A stretch of DNA of 13,509 bases from an uncultured Opitutia bacterium. GTDB lineage: Bacteria > Verrucomicrobiota > Verrucomicrobiia > Opitutales > UBA953. Positions 6,451 to 13,509 of the stretch are shown one piece after another; position 1 is the stretch's first letter, and each line of letters starts with the position of its first letter. The translations under genes were made by a program, and so were the position numbers. Location: positions 1 to 13,509 of the forward strand of contig CAINSX010000278.1 of NCBI GenBank assembly GCA_903853185.1. The letters run 5' to 3'. Under the pieces are notes generated by a model that was given only the letters and a program-made list of their open reading frames with translations, was not told the origin of the DNA and made no database searches.

Positions 6451-7114
6451 TTTCCGGAGTCAAGGCGATCGCGGGTTCGCCCGCGGCGACGAGGCGGCCT
6501 TCCGACAGCACTACGACCGCGTCGCAGCGTTTCGCGAAAGAGAAATCATGGGTCGCGATGATGCAGGTGGCGCCCGCTTGTGCGAACGAGACGATGGCCT
6601 GACGGACGGCTTCTTGTCGGCCCAGGTCGAGTGCGCTCGCCGGCTCGTCGAGCAGCAACACGCAGCCGAAAGGTTCTGCCAGCGCGGCGAAGGTCATCGC
6701 GAGGTGCGCCCCTTTCTGTTCGCCGCCGGATAGTTCGGAAAGCCGCCGATCGGCGAACTCGCCGAGCTGAAGTTTGTTGAGCCAATGGGCGTAGCCGACG
6801 GGGTCGCCGACGATGTCGCCGAGGTCAGCGAGGCGATAATCCCAAGCGCTGACTGGCTTCTGCGCACAGTAGGCACGGGTCTGGGCGCAGGTCTTAGCAT
6901 CGACGACCCTCGGGTCATGGCCGGCGACCTTCAGTCCGCCAGTGGAGGGGAGTAGTCCAGCGAGGGCGCGCAATAGTGTCGTCTTACCAGCGCCGTTGGG
7001 ACCGACGATCGCCAAGGTCTGTCCGCTGGCGGCGGCAAGGGAGACGCCATCGATGATGCGTCGTCCGGCGATCTCGACGCCGAGTCCGAGGGCTCCGATC
7101 AGGGCGTCACTCAT
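6407..7114 (-). CDS. ABC transporter ATP-binding protein, FecE/BtuD-like
   Basis: This 235-residue ATPase should power the adjacent FecCD-type permease for uptake of an iron chelate, haem or cobalamin-like compound. All ABC motifs are intact: Walker A G-P-N-G-A-G-K-T at 38-45, Q-loop Q85, signature L-S-G-G-E-Q at 128-133, Walker B L-L-L-D-E at 153-157, D-loop S-A-L-D at 160-163 and the switch histidine H189 in A-T-H-D. The start at ATG 7114 is supported by a strong ribosome-binding site at 7117-7125. An in-frame start at 7153 would lack this and deepen the overlap with the permease. It overlaps the permease stop as ATGAGTGA. The gene is short for the family, mostly through a compact C-terminus. 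No cognate substrate-binding protein is in view, so the substrate is open. Confidence 0.9.
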   Translation of the reverse strand: MSDALIGALGLGVEIAGRRIIDGVSLAAASGQTLAIVGPNGAGKTTLLRALAGLLPSTGGLKVAGHDPRVVDAKTCAQTRAYCAQKPVSAWDYRLADLGDIVGDPVGYAHWLNKLQLGEFADRRLSELSGGEQKGAHLAMTFAALAEPFGCVLLLDEPASALDLGRQEAVRQAIVSFAQAGATCIIATHDFSFAKRCDAVVVLSEGRLVAAGEPAIALTPEIISEVWGAPASSER

Positions 7115-8048
7115 GGCTCCCCCTTGCAATCCAGATGAAGAGAGGTGCGCCAATGACGGCGGTTACCGCCGCGGCGGAGAGCGGCGTATGTGGCCAGAGG
7201 CCACGGCCAATGGTGTCGGCGCCCAATAGCAGGCCGGCTCCGAGTAGAGCCGACAGCGGCAGGACGTTTGCGTGGCGCGGTCCGACCATGGCGCGGGCGA
7301 GATGAGGCGCCAGCAGGCCAATGAAGGCCACCTGGCCGACAAGGCAGGTCGCGGCGGCGGCGGCAAGGGCTGTCAGCAGCACGGCCTTGCGGCGCGAGGA
7401 GCCAACATCGCAGCCGAAGCCACGCGCGGCGTCTTCGCCGAAGGATAAGAGGTCCAGCGACCGGGCCAGCGGCAGTAGGAGCAGCGCGGCTGCGAGGCAG
7501 AGTAGCACCGGCAGCCAGGTCAGCTCGAGCGTGGCCATGCCCAGCCAGTCGCCATAGGCGCCATTGGTCAGTAGTTCGCGTGATTCGCCGCTGCGCGAGG
7601 CGATGACGAGGGTGCCGGCCGCGGTGAAGGCGTTGAGGCCGAGGCCGGTGAGCAGGAGGCGGGAGGAGGAGCCGCCGCTACCAATCAGCGTGAGTAAGGC
7701 GGAGATCCCCAGCGCGCCCGCGAACGCTGCGGCGGGGATGAACCAGGCACGCTGCCACGCGGCCTCCGGAAAGAGACCCAGCAGGACGGCAATGCCGAAG
7801 AGTGCGCCGCCGAAGACGCCAGTCAGTCCGGGGTCGGCGAGCGGATTGCGGAACACGCCTTGTTGCGCCGCTCCGCCGATGCCGAGGGCGAGTCCGGCGG
7901 CGAGGGCCGCCAGTACGCGCGGTGAGCGGAGGAGGACGAGCGAACCGCCGTCACCCCAGCCAAAGCCTTGGGTGCCGACGGAAAGGGCCAGCAGGACGAG
8001 GCCAGCGAGCAGGATGCAGCCTGCCATCCATGCCTTCGTCGCCGTCAT
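7107..8048 (-). CDS. FecCD/BtuC-family ABC transporter permease
   Basis: This 313-residue polytopic inner-membrane protein belongs to the FecCD family of type II importers for iron siderophores, haem and vitamin B12. The first helix covers about residues 7-25. The hallmark G-G-A-A-Q-Q-G-V-F-R-N-P-L-A-D-P is at 58-73, and the second hallmark, F-I-G-L-L-A-P-H-L-A-R, follows at about two-thirds to three-quarters of the length, in the region that contacts the ATPase. A terminal A-R-G-S-H-E tail is cytoplasmic. Length is slightly below the usual 320-350. Its ATG overlaps the stop of the AsmA-like gene by one base (TAATG), so translation is probably coupled, and its end overlaps the ATPase start. 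Fused or paired permeases are common in this family; here a single permease gene is present, so a homodimer is expected. Confidence 0.92.
   Translation of the reverse strand: MTATKAWMAGCILLAGLVLLALSVGTQGFGWGDGGSLVLLRSPRVLAALAAGLALGIGGAAQQGVFRNPLADPGLTGVFGGALFGIAVLLGLFPEAAWQRAWFIPAAAFAGALGISALLTLIGSGGSSSRLLLTGLGLNAFTAAGTLVIASRSGESRELLTNGAYGDWLGMATLELTWLPVLLCLAAALLLLPLARSLDLLSFGEDAARGFGCDVGSSRRKAVLLTALAAAAATCLVGQVAFIGLLAPHLARAMVGPRHANVLPLSALLGAGLLLGADTIGRGLWPHTPLSAAAVTAVIGAPLFIWIARGSHE
7117..7125 (-). promoter_or_regulatory. Ribosome-binding site that sets the ABC ATPase start
   Basis: On the minus strand AAGGGGGAG precedes ATG 7114, with AAGGGG 5 bases from the start codon. It lies within the permease 3' end and favours this start over the upstream one at 7153. 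Confidence 0.6.
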
Positions 8049-11000
8049 TACTTGATGAGACCGTTGAGGATGTCGTTGAGCGCATTGCGCTTCTTCGCCG
8101 GTGCGTCGGTCGCAGGGACTTTTCCAGCCGGGGTAATTTTTGTGCCAGAGGTGCCCTGCGTCGGATTGTCAGGGCGGGCATTTGCGGCGGAGCGAACGTT
8201 ATCCACGGCCTGTTGCAGTTTCTCGACGAGGTCGGTCTTCACTTGATTCATCGAGCCGGTCACATTGACGCCGGGACCGTCGGTGAAGCCGTCCGTCGGC
8301 GAGGGGCCGATGCCGAAGCCGAGCGTCTGGAAATATTGGGCGAACTCGCCGGCTCCGCGCATCTGGGTGCTGAAGACCATCGGCCAGTCGGTGAAGCCTA
8401 CCTTCGGGTCGACGGTGATGCCGCCTTTGGCGGTCAGGTGGAGGACCTCGTTACGGATGTCGGCCGACTCGAGCTTGATGGTGCCCGAAGCGAGGCGCGT
8501 AGCTTTAATCGTGGCTGAACTGTAGTGGAAATCAGAGACGGCTTTCTGCAATTTCGCGGCGGCGGTCATCGCGGCGCCGATCTTAGCAATCTTTTCTCCC
8601 TGCTGCTGGTTCTTCGAAAGGGCGCCGGCGATCATCGCGAGGCCGCCCAGCGTTTCGCCGATGTCGCCGGCCTTATTCGCGGAGAGTGACATGCTGCTGG
8701 TCTTGTCGCCGAAGGCGCGGATGCGGCCACCTTTGGAGGTGAGTTGGGTGTCGACCTGGAGCTTGCCGACGAGTTCGCCGGGCGTGCCGCAGAGGCTCGT
8801 GAGACCTGCGGTGGCGTCCGCCCGGCCTTGGAGGAATTCCTTCACGGAGGGGAATGCCTGCGCGACGCTCCCGAACTCGAACTGGTTCAGTGACACCGTC
8901 GCCGAGAGCGAGTAAGGGCCGTTGCTAATCGACGGCTGGAAGGCGAGTTGGCCGCGTCCGCTGAGATCTCCGTCGGCGAGCTTGCCGCTGAGCTGCGTGA
9001 GCCGGATGGCCTTTTCTTCGGCTTCCGCGCGGAGGACGACTTTCTCGGCGCTGATGCCGTAGGCCCTGGCGGTGCCGATGGTCAGCTTGAGTGAGCCGCT
9101 TTGGTTCGCCCAGAACGGAGCACGGTCCGGTTTCGGCGTCGCGGTGTTCATAGAGACTTCCTCTTCGCTCTTGGGGAGGAGGGAAAGGACGTCGTCAACG
9201 TCAACGTTATCAATCGCCACCACGGCCTGCCAATCCGTCTTGGGGCCAGCGGTCTTCTGCGTGAGCGTGAACTTGCCGCCGCTGAGGCGGGATGCCTGAA
9301 GCTTGAACGCCCCTTCGGCGCTGAGCCCGTCGGCGGCGGGTACGTACTTCCCGCTGAGGGCTGCCGTCTTGATGCGTCCTTCGCTCTGCTTGAGGCCGAC
9401 TTCACTCACCTGGAGGGTGACGTTGATCTCGCCGCTCTGGGCACGCTCGGCGGTCGCGCGATACTGGCCGCCCGTGATGATGTTCAATGGTCCAGCGAAC
9501 GGCTGTTCGGCGAGCGCGCCGAGATCGCCTTCGAGCTTTAGGGTGGTGCCGGCGTCGCCTAGGCCGAGTTTGATATCACCGGAGGCCAGGGTGCGGCTGC
9601 GGTTCTTCAGTTCAGCCTGATTGAAGCCGATGATCGTGGATTTCGCGCCGACCAGGAGGTCGAGGCTGGCAGCTAGGTCGCAGTCCTTGACCCAAAGCTT
9701 ACTGGTCCAGATGACACTGGTATGGGTGAAGGAGAGCGGAGCCCCTTCCGTGCGCACGAAGAGCCCATCTCGGCTGAATCCTGCCACCAGATCGGCGCGC
9801 TTGAGGTCGCCGGTGAGCTTGAGCCCCGGGACGACGGCCGAGAGAGATTCGAGCGGCAGGTCGCGCGCCGAGGCTTCGAGGAGCACGCCCGTGGGCTTGG
9901 AGCCGTCGAGCGCGAGCGGCTGACGGAGCTTGAGGGCGAGAAGGTTTAGGCCTTGGCGGAAGATGCGCGCCTCTGCGGAGGCGACCACGGGCGCCTTGCC
10001 GGCGGCGCGATTGACGGAGGTCTGGGCGCTCACGCGGATGCCCTTGAGCTTATCGACCGGGAGGTCTTCCCAGTTGGGTTGAGAGGCGAGTTCGACGATG
10101 CCTACATTGACGTTGGCGACGGCGGACCAGGCGCCATCGGCGCCGGGGCGCAGCGTCAGCGAGCCCGTGGCGATGTTGCCGGCGGCGCAGCCAAGGCTGA
10201 ACGGAGAGAGGGAGATGGCGCCATCCTCAGACTTGATCGGGAGCTCGGCGTCGATCTCGCGCATCAGCAGCTTGCCGCCACGCTCAAGCGTGACGCCGCG
10301 CAGGCTGTGCGTGCGGATGCTGGTGACGGCGGGCTTACCGTCCTTGAAGGAGATCGAGGCTTCGCCGGTCCAGCGGCCCGTGGTCGCGATGAGGTCGGCG
10401 GCGGAAAGGAAGGGATTCAGCGCCACGATGTCGGCGTCGTTAGCGGCGATGGTCACCGTCGCGTCGTTCGCGTTCTCGGGGAGCAGGCCGCCTTTCCAGG
10501 TGAGCGTCTGCGGGATGGCGATCGTCACGCCGTTACCCGTGACAGAGAGGCTATTGACCGCGAAGCCGGTGGCGTTGCTTTGCGCGTTCGCGACCAGCTT
10601 CCATTCGGAGCGAGTGTTCTTCGCGAGCGACTTCGAGAACTTGCTCAGGTCGGGCCAGAGTGCATTGAGGTCGGCGCCGGCTTGCCAGCGAGAGCCTTCG
10701 AGTTCGCCGGTGGCCTTGCCCGAGAGACGGACCTCCGGTAACTGCTGGCTGAGGATGCCGAAGCGGGTCGGGTCGACGTCGAGCTGGGCGTTGATGGTGG
10801 TGCGGCCAGCCAAGTGGTTACCAGAGAGTCTCACTGCAGGTCGATTAGCCGAATCGCTGAGCGCACCGGTGAAGTTTACGCCCGGCTTGCCGGCGGTGCT
10901 GGTCGCATCCAGGACGAAGCCGACGGAGCCGGCGGCGATCGGGCTGGCATCCTTGGCTGTGAGTTCGAGCCGCAGGCTCCCGATGTCGGCGATGAGGTCA

Positions 11001-11635
11001 TCGAGGCCGATGCCGTCGGCGCCGAGCGGACGACGGAACTCCGCCTTTAAGGTAATTTCACCGCGCGGGTCGGTCATCTGTTTGCCCACGGCGAAGCCCG
11101 GCCAAGCAAGGCCGGCGCGGAAGTCGGCCTTGCCGCGGGAGTCGAATTCATCTCCCCGGACGCTGAAACGAAGCAGCGTGCCATCGGCAAGCTTCACGCG
11201 TCCGGAGACGGCGTAGGGTCCGAGCACGATGGGAGGCAAAGTGGTCTTGGTTGCGGCCACGGAACCAGCAGCCGCGGTCTTCGCAGGTGGCTTGCGGTCG
11301 CTCAAGTCGAGATCGAGGGTCTTGATTTCAAGGCTGCTGAGGGCGTAGGTGCCTTTGATGATCGAGATAATTTGCGCTTCACCTTTGATGGCGGCGGCGG
11401 AAATCTTGGTGCCGTCGGGTAAGATCAGGTCGATGCCTTCAGCGGAGAATTTTCCATCTAGGGAGGCTTCGACGCGGGCGATGCCGCCTTTGATCTTGGC
11501 GTTGGCGAGCATGCCTTTGACGCGAGCGCCGAGTGGTTCGGGGCGGAGTTGGGATTCGACCCAGAAAAGGGTTGCTCCGAGGACGACGGCAAGGATGCCG
11601 ACGCTCCAGAGGGTGAAGCGGAGAACGCGGGACAT
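8048..11635 (-). CDS. Large AsmA-like membrane-anchored envelope protein
   Basis: This 1195-residue protein has one N-terminal transmembrane anchor (about residues 4-28) with a short basic cytoplasmic start, then a very long extracytoplasmic part made of alternating beta-strand segments. That layout fits the AsmA/YhdP/TamB-like superfamily, whose members form long grooves thought to move lipids between membranes or govern outer-membrane assembly. The C-terminal region from about residue 925 to 1095 has the AsmA-type pattern: L-Q-G-R-A-D-A-T-A-G-L, then L-T-S-K-G-G-R-I-R-A-F-G, then a G-T-I-K-L-E-S-A-D-I stretch. A polar proline/threonine-rich tail follows. ATG 11635 is preferred over GTG 11704, which would fall inside the terminator of the upstream gene. 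No Shine-Dalgarno is seen. The next gene, the permease, overlaps it by one base. Superfamily confidence is good; subfamily and function are unknown. Confidence 0.8.
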   Translation of the reverse strand: MSRVLRFTLWSVGILAVVLGATLFWVESQLRPEPLGARVKGMLANAKIKGGIARVEASLDGKFSAEGIDLILPDGTKISAAAIKGEAQIISIIKGTYALSSLEIKTLDLDLSDRKPPAKTAAAGSVAATKTTLPPIVLGPYAVSGRVKLADGTLLRFSVRGDEFDSRGKADFRAGLAWPGFAVGKQMTDPRGEITLKAEFRRPLGADGIGLDDLIADIGSLRLELTAKDASPIAAGSVGFVLDATSTAGKPGVNFTGALSDSANRPAVRLSGNHLAGRTTINAQLDVDPTRFGILSQQLPEVRLSGKATGELEGSRWQAGADLNALWPDLSKFSKSLAKNTRSEWKLVANAQSNATGFAVNSLSVTGNGVTIAIPQTLTWKGGLLPENANDATVTIAANDADIVALNPFLSAADLIATTGRWTGEASISFKDGKPAVTSIRTHSLRGVTLERGGKLLMREIDAELPIKSEDGAISLSPFSLGCAAGNIATGSLTLRPGADGAWSAVANVNVGIVELASQPNWEDLPVDKLKGIRVSAQTSVNRAAGKAPVVASAEARIFRQGLNLLALKLRQPLALDGSKPTGVLLEASARDLPLESLSAVVPGLKLTGDLKRADLVAGFSRDGLFVRTEGAPLSFTHTSVIWTSKLWVKDCDLAASLDLLVGAKSTIIGFNQAELKNRSRTLASGDIKLGLGDAGTTLKLEGDLGALAEQPFAGPLNIITGGQYRATAERAQSGEINVTLQVSEVGLKQSEGRIKTAALSGKYVPAADGLSAEGAFKLQASRLSGGKFTLTQKTAGPKTDWQAVVAIDNVDVDDVLSLLPKSEEEVSMNTATPKPDRAPFWANQSGSLKLTIGTARAYGISAEKVVLRAEAEEKAIRLTQLSGKLADGDLSGRGQLAFQPSISNGPYSLSATVSLNQFEFGSVAQAFPSVKEFLQGRADATAGLTSLCGTPGELVGKLQVDTQLTSKGGRIRAFGDKTSSMSLSANKAGDIGETLGGLAMIAGALSKNQQQGEKIAKIGAAMTAAAKLQKAVSDFHYSSATIKATRLASGTIKLESADIRNEVLHLTAKGGITVDPKVGFTDWPMVFSTQMRGAGEFAQYFQTLGFGIGPSPTDGFTDGPGVNVTGSMNQVKTDLVEKLQQAVDNVRSAANARPDNPTQGTSGTKITPAGKVPATDAPAKKRNALNDILNGLIK

Positions 11636-11678
11636 AGGGACGGACGCCCATCTTGCCCCGCGGATTTGACCGGGCAAC

Positions 11679-11709
11679 AAAAAGCCCGGTGGAATTGCTT
11701 CCACCAGGC
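11679..11709 (-). terminator. Rho-independent terminator of the VWA gene
   Basis: On the minus strand the stem is GCC, one mismatch, then GGTGGAA paired with TTCCACC around the loop GCAA, with GGC closing the base. It is followed directly by TTTTTG. It lies 21 bases after the VWA stop and 43 bases before the AsmA-like start. It therefore separates the two units and excludes GTG 11704 as the AsmA-like start. Confidence 0.85.
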
Positions 11710-11730
11710 GAAATCCGCCGTTTGGCCCGC

Positions 11731-13119
11731 TTAGGCCTGCGGGGGCTGGCCGCCCGTCGTGCCGCCCTGCGGGGGCTTCGGCTTGGAGGCCTGGCCGTCA
11801 GCGCGTTTGCGGCGAAGGTAGGTGGCCTTCTTCGCCTCGACGTCTTCGTCGACCTCCATGCTGTAGCAGGCCATCGCCGCCATCTTCGACTGGCTCATCA
11901 TGCGGGTACGGCCGTAGCGCATTTCCTTGGCGGCCATGATCGCATCCTCGTCGAGGAGCTGCTTGAGGTACTCGATTTTCTGCTTGGCCCAGTCCGAGAG
12001 GCTCGGGCGCTTCAGGAGATCTTCGAAGGCCAGTTTCGCTTCGGCGTACTTGCGGCTACGCGTGAGCGCTTCGATGACCTCGATTTTCTCGGCGACAATC
12101 GCCTCATCGATCAGGGCGGAGACGTCGGCATCGACGGGCAGGACGGAGAAGGTGGCGAGGTCCACTTCCGGGAGCGTGATGAGCGCGGGGCCGAATTTGA
12201 CCGGTTCGCCTTCCTTCGTGATCGCCTCGAAGTTGACCGCCGCGAGCGCATCGCCCTTGGCGAGCGCGCCAATCTTCAGTTCGATCACCGCGACGAGCGA
12301 AGCATCCCAGGGCAGGGTGCCGAGCTTGCGGCTACGGGTCGCGCCGTTCTCGAGGATTTCACCGACCAGGCGGACCTGGACGTCGCTGCCACCCTGCACG
12401 CTGACCTTCACCTGGCGGAGGAACGAGTTGGAGATGATCGCAAACTGCTCTTCGAAGGCTTCGTCGAGGTCGTCGGCCGTCTGGCCGAAGTTGGCGACGC
12501 CTTCGCCCGCGGTGGCCATGCCGGTCATGAGCGATTCATTGAAGCCGTGCCCGAGGCCGACGGTCGAGGTCGTGATACCGGCGCCGGCGGCCTTGGTGAC
12601 GCGAGCGAAGATCTCCAGCTCGTTGACGAGGCCTTGGTTGGCCTGGCCATCGCTGAGTAGGATGACGCGGGCGATACGATCCTTGCGGGTGAAGGGCGCG
12701 AGCTGCTTCACGCCTTCTTCCCATCCGCCGAAGAGATCCGTCGAGCCGCGGGCGTCGATGGACTTGATGCGGGCGACGATGGCCTCGCGGTCGGTGACCT
12801 GAGTCAGCGGCTGGACGACTTCGATGGAGCTGTCGAAAGCCACGATGGCGACGCGGTCATCGGCACGAAGGCCGCGGACGATGCGTGCCGCGCTTTCACG
12901 AGCGGCTTCGAGAGGCTCGCCGTTCATCGAGCCGGAGCGATCGATCACTAGGGAGAGGTCGAGGGGGGCGCGGGGAGTCTCAGCGGCATCGGCGGGCTGG
13001 GCCGGGGCGACGAGGCGGACGAGGACATGCGTCGCGTCAGCGGCGGCGCGGAGGAAGCCCTTCTTGAGGGGCAGGATTTCGATCTTGGGTTGGTTCATGG
13101 GAGGAATCATCGCCTCCAC
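11731..13119 (-). CDS. von Willebrand factor type A domain protein, cytoplasmic
   Basis: This protein of up to 462 residues carries a VWA domain at about 50-235 with an intact metal-ion-dependent adhesion site: D60-x-S62-x-S64 (D-R-S-G-S), T127 in R-G-S-T-D, and D157 in L-S-D-G-Q. No signal peptide or membrane segment is visible, so it probably works in the cytoplasm as a metal-dependent protein-binding scaffold. After the VWA domain come a beta-rich segment and an alpha-helical part (about 335-400). The last 40 residues are low-complexity, with K-P-K-P-P-Q-G-G-type content. GTG 13119 has AAGGAGGG 10 bases upstream; ATG 13110 and ATG 13098 are alternatives that change the product by only 3 or 7 residues. 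A terminator follows, so it appears to be a single-gene unit. No MoxR ATPase, the common partner, lies nearby. Confidence 0.87.
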   Translation of the reverse strand: MEAMIPPMNQPKIEILPLKKGFLRAAADATHVLVRLVAPAQPADAAETPRAPLDLSLVIDRSGSMNGEPLEAARESAARIVRGLRADDRVAIVAFDSSIEVVQPLTQVTDREAIVARIKSIDARGSTDLFGGWEEGVKQLAPFTRKDRIARVILLSDGQANQGLVNELEIFARVTKAAGAGITTSTVGLGHGFNESLMTGMATAGEGVANFGQTADDLDEAFEEQFAIISNSFLRQVKVSVQGGSDVQVRLVGEILENGATRSRKLGTLPWDASLVAVIELKIGALAKGDALAAVNFEAITKEGEPVKFGPALITLPEVDLATFSVLPVDADVSALIDEAIVAEKIEVIEALTRSRKYAEAKLAFEDLLKRPSLSDWAKQKIEYLKQLLDEDAIMAAKEMRYGRTRMMSQSKMAAMACYSMEVDEDVEAKKATYLRRKRADGQASKPKPPQGGTTGGQPPQA

Positions 13120-13146
13120 TATGTGCCACCCTCCTTAAAATGTCAA
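13118..13146 (-). promoter_or_regulatory. Possible promoter overlapping the VWA ribosome-binding site
   Basis: On the minus strand a consensus TTGACA (13146-13141) is followed after 17 bases by CATAGT (13123-13118), a 4/6 match to TATAAT. If used, transcription would begin near 13111, giving an almost leaderless message starting at ATG 13110 or a very short leader for ATG 13098. The AAGGAGGG at 13129-13136 then falls in the spacer, so both readings cannot hold for the same transcript. Confidence 0.35.
13129..13136 (-). promoter_or_regulatory. Strong Shine-Dalgarno for VWA gene (GTG start)
   Basis: AAGGAGGG on the minus strand lies 9-10 bases ahead of GTG 13119 and favours that start. It conflicts with the overlapping promoter reading. 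Confidence 0.5.
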
Positions 13147-13197
13147 CACCACCAGAGATACTTTCTTGTCATTAGCACACGAAAGTTACTGTCATAA

Positions 13198-13509
13198 TTA
13201 TAAGTACTTGTTCATCAATGCCTTGCTGAAATTATCCACGATTTCTTGCAGCTCGTCTTTCGTGGGTGTGATCCGACTGTCGATATTGAAGTGAGCTTCG
13301 CACCAGTGGGCTAAGCGGAGTTTGGTCCACCTTTCCGTCTTAGGTTCGTCTCCCCGGGTGGTGGGGTTGAAGGCTAGGAGTTGTTCGAAGAGATTGCGGG
13401 CGGCCGGGGAGAGATCTTCGCGCGCCATTTCCTTTTTTATCATCAAGCGGAGGGCTTCGGCCGGGCTTTCATCGCTATCGGCGATCTGTCTGAGTTGTTG
13501 GACGGTCGA
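13198..13509 (-). CDS. Unrecognised protein, C-terminal part; 5' end beyond window
   Basis: The frame is open from the right edge to a TAA at 13198-13200, giving 103 visible residues. An in-frame TTG at 13446 and ATG at 13443 exist, but the frame continues unbroken upstream with protein-like content (including V-Q-Q-L-R-Q-I-A-D-S-D-E-S-P), so the true start is probably outside the window. The visible part is soluble, charged and likely alpha-helical, with a W-T-K-L-R-L-A-H-W-C segment and the ending A-L-M-N-K-Y-L. I recognise no domain. The last third is less GC-rich than the rest of the window. It is transcribed towards the VWA gene with a 78-base AT-richer gap between them. Confidence 0.6.
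   Translation of the reverse strand, partial: STVQQLRQIADSDESPAEALRLMIKKEMAREDLSPAARNLFEQLLAFNPTTRGDEPKTERWTKLRLAHWCEAHFNIDSRITPTKDELQEIVDNFSKALMNKYL

Noticed and set aside
10098..11216. 372-residue plus-strand reading frame
   Set aside because: It is antisense to the AsmA-like gene, with serine/arginine/proline-rich composition typical of a GC-rich shadow frame.
11636..11704. GTG 11704 as the start of the AsmA-like protein
   Set aside because: It lies within the stem of the VWA terminator, and the extra 23 residues would sit before a normal membrane-anchor start at ATG 11635.
11653..12660. 335-residue plus-strand reading frame
   Set aside because: It is opposite the VWA gene and rich in G, R, D and E repeats; it mirrors VWA codons and shows no domain.
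13197..13202. TATAAT on the minus strand as the VWA promoter -10
   Set aside because: No acceptable -35 lies 16-18 bases upstream, and it overlaps the stop codon of the preceding gene.

Overview
The window is GC-rich, densely coded chromosomal DNA from a Gram-negative bacterium. Genes carry signal peptides and a lipobox, and there is a large AsmA-like envelope protein. My best guess is a verrucomicrobial (Opitutae-like) organism. That rests on the overall gene style, the short mS38/bS22-like basic protein and the sialate gene set; no marker gene here proves it. No stretch longer than 300 bases lacks a gene.

Region 1 (1-4517, minus strand) is a five-gene sialic acid operon. It is read from right to left: a kelch protein without signal peptide (NanM-like), a secreted kelch protein (NanM-like), an MFS transporter, N-acetylneuraminate lyase (NanA), and a GH33 exo-sialidase cut by the window edge. 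Four of the genes are joined by an ATGA overlap or 2-base gaps. Together they explain release of sialic acid from glycans, anomer conversion, uptake, and cleavage to ManNAc plus pyruvate. The ManNAc-processing genes are not in view and may lie beyond the left edge.

Region 2 (4518-6450, plus strand) starts with a short divergent intergenic region holding a perfect 8-bp dyad. Next come tRNA-Asn(GUU) with an encoded CCA, a 39-residue basic ribosomal-protein-like gene, a lipoprotein that overlaps it by GTGA, and an OGG1-type 8-oxoguanine DNA glycosylase.

Region 3 (6407-11635, minus strand) is a tightly coupled trio: a 1195-residue AsmA-like membrane-anchored protein, a FecCD/BtuC-type ABC permease (TAATG junction) and its ATPase (ATGAGTGA junction). 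No substrate-binding protein is encoded next to them. The ATPase gene overlaps the convergent glycosylase gene by 44 bases. This AsmA plus importer unit is the most unusual arrangement in the window.

Region 4 (11679-13509, minus strand) holds a cytoplasmic von Willebrand factor A protein with an intact MIDAS and a good intrinsic terminator, then a more AT-rich spacer, then the 3' end of an unrecognised gene running off the right edge.
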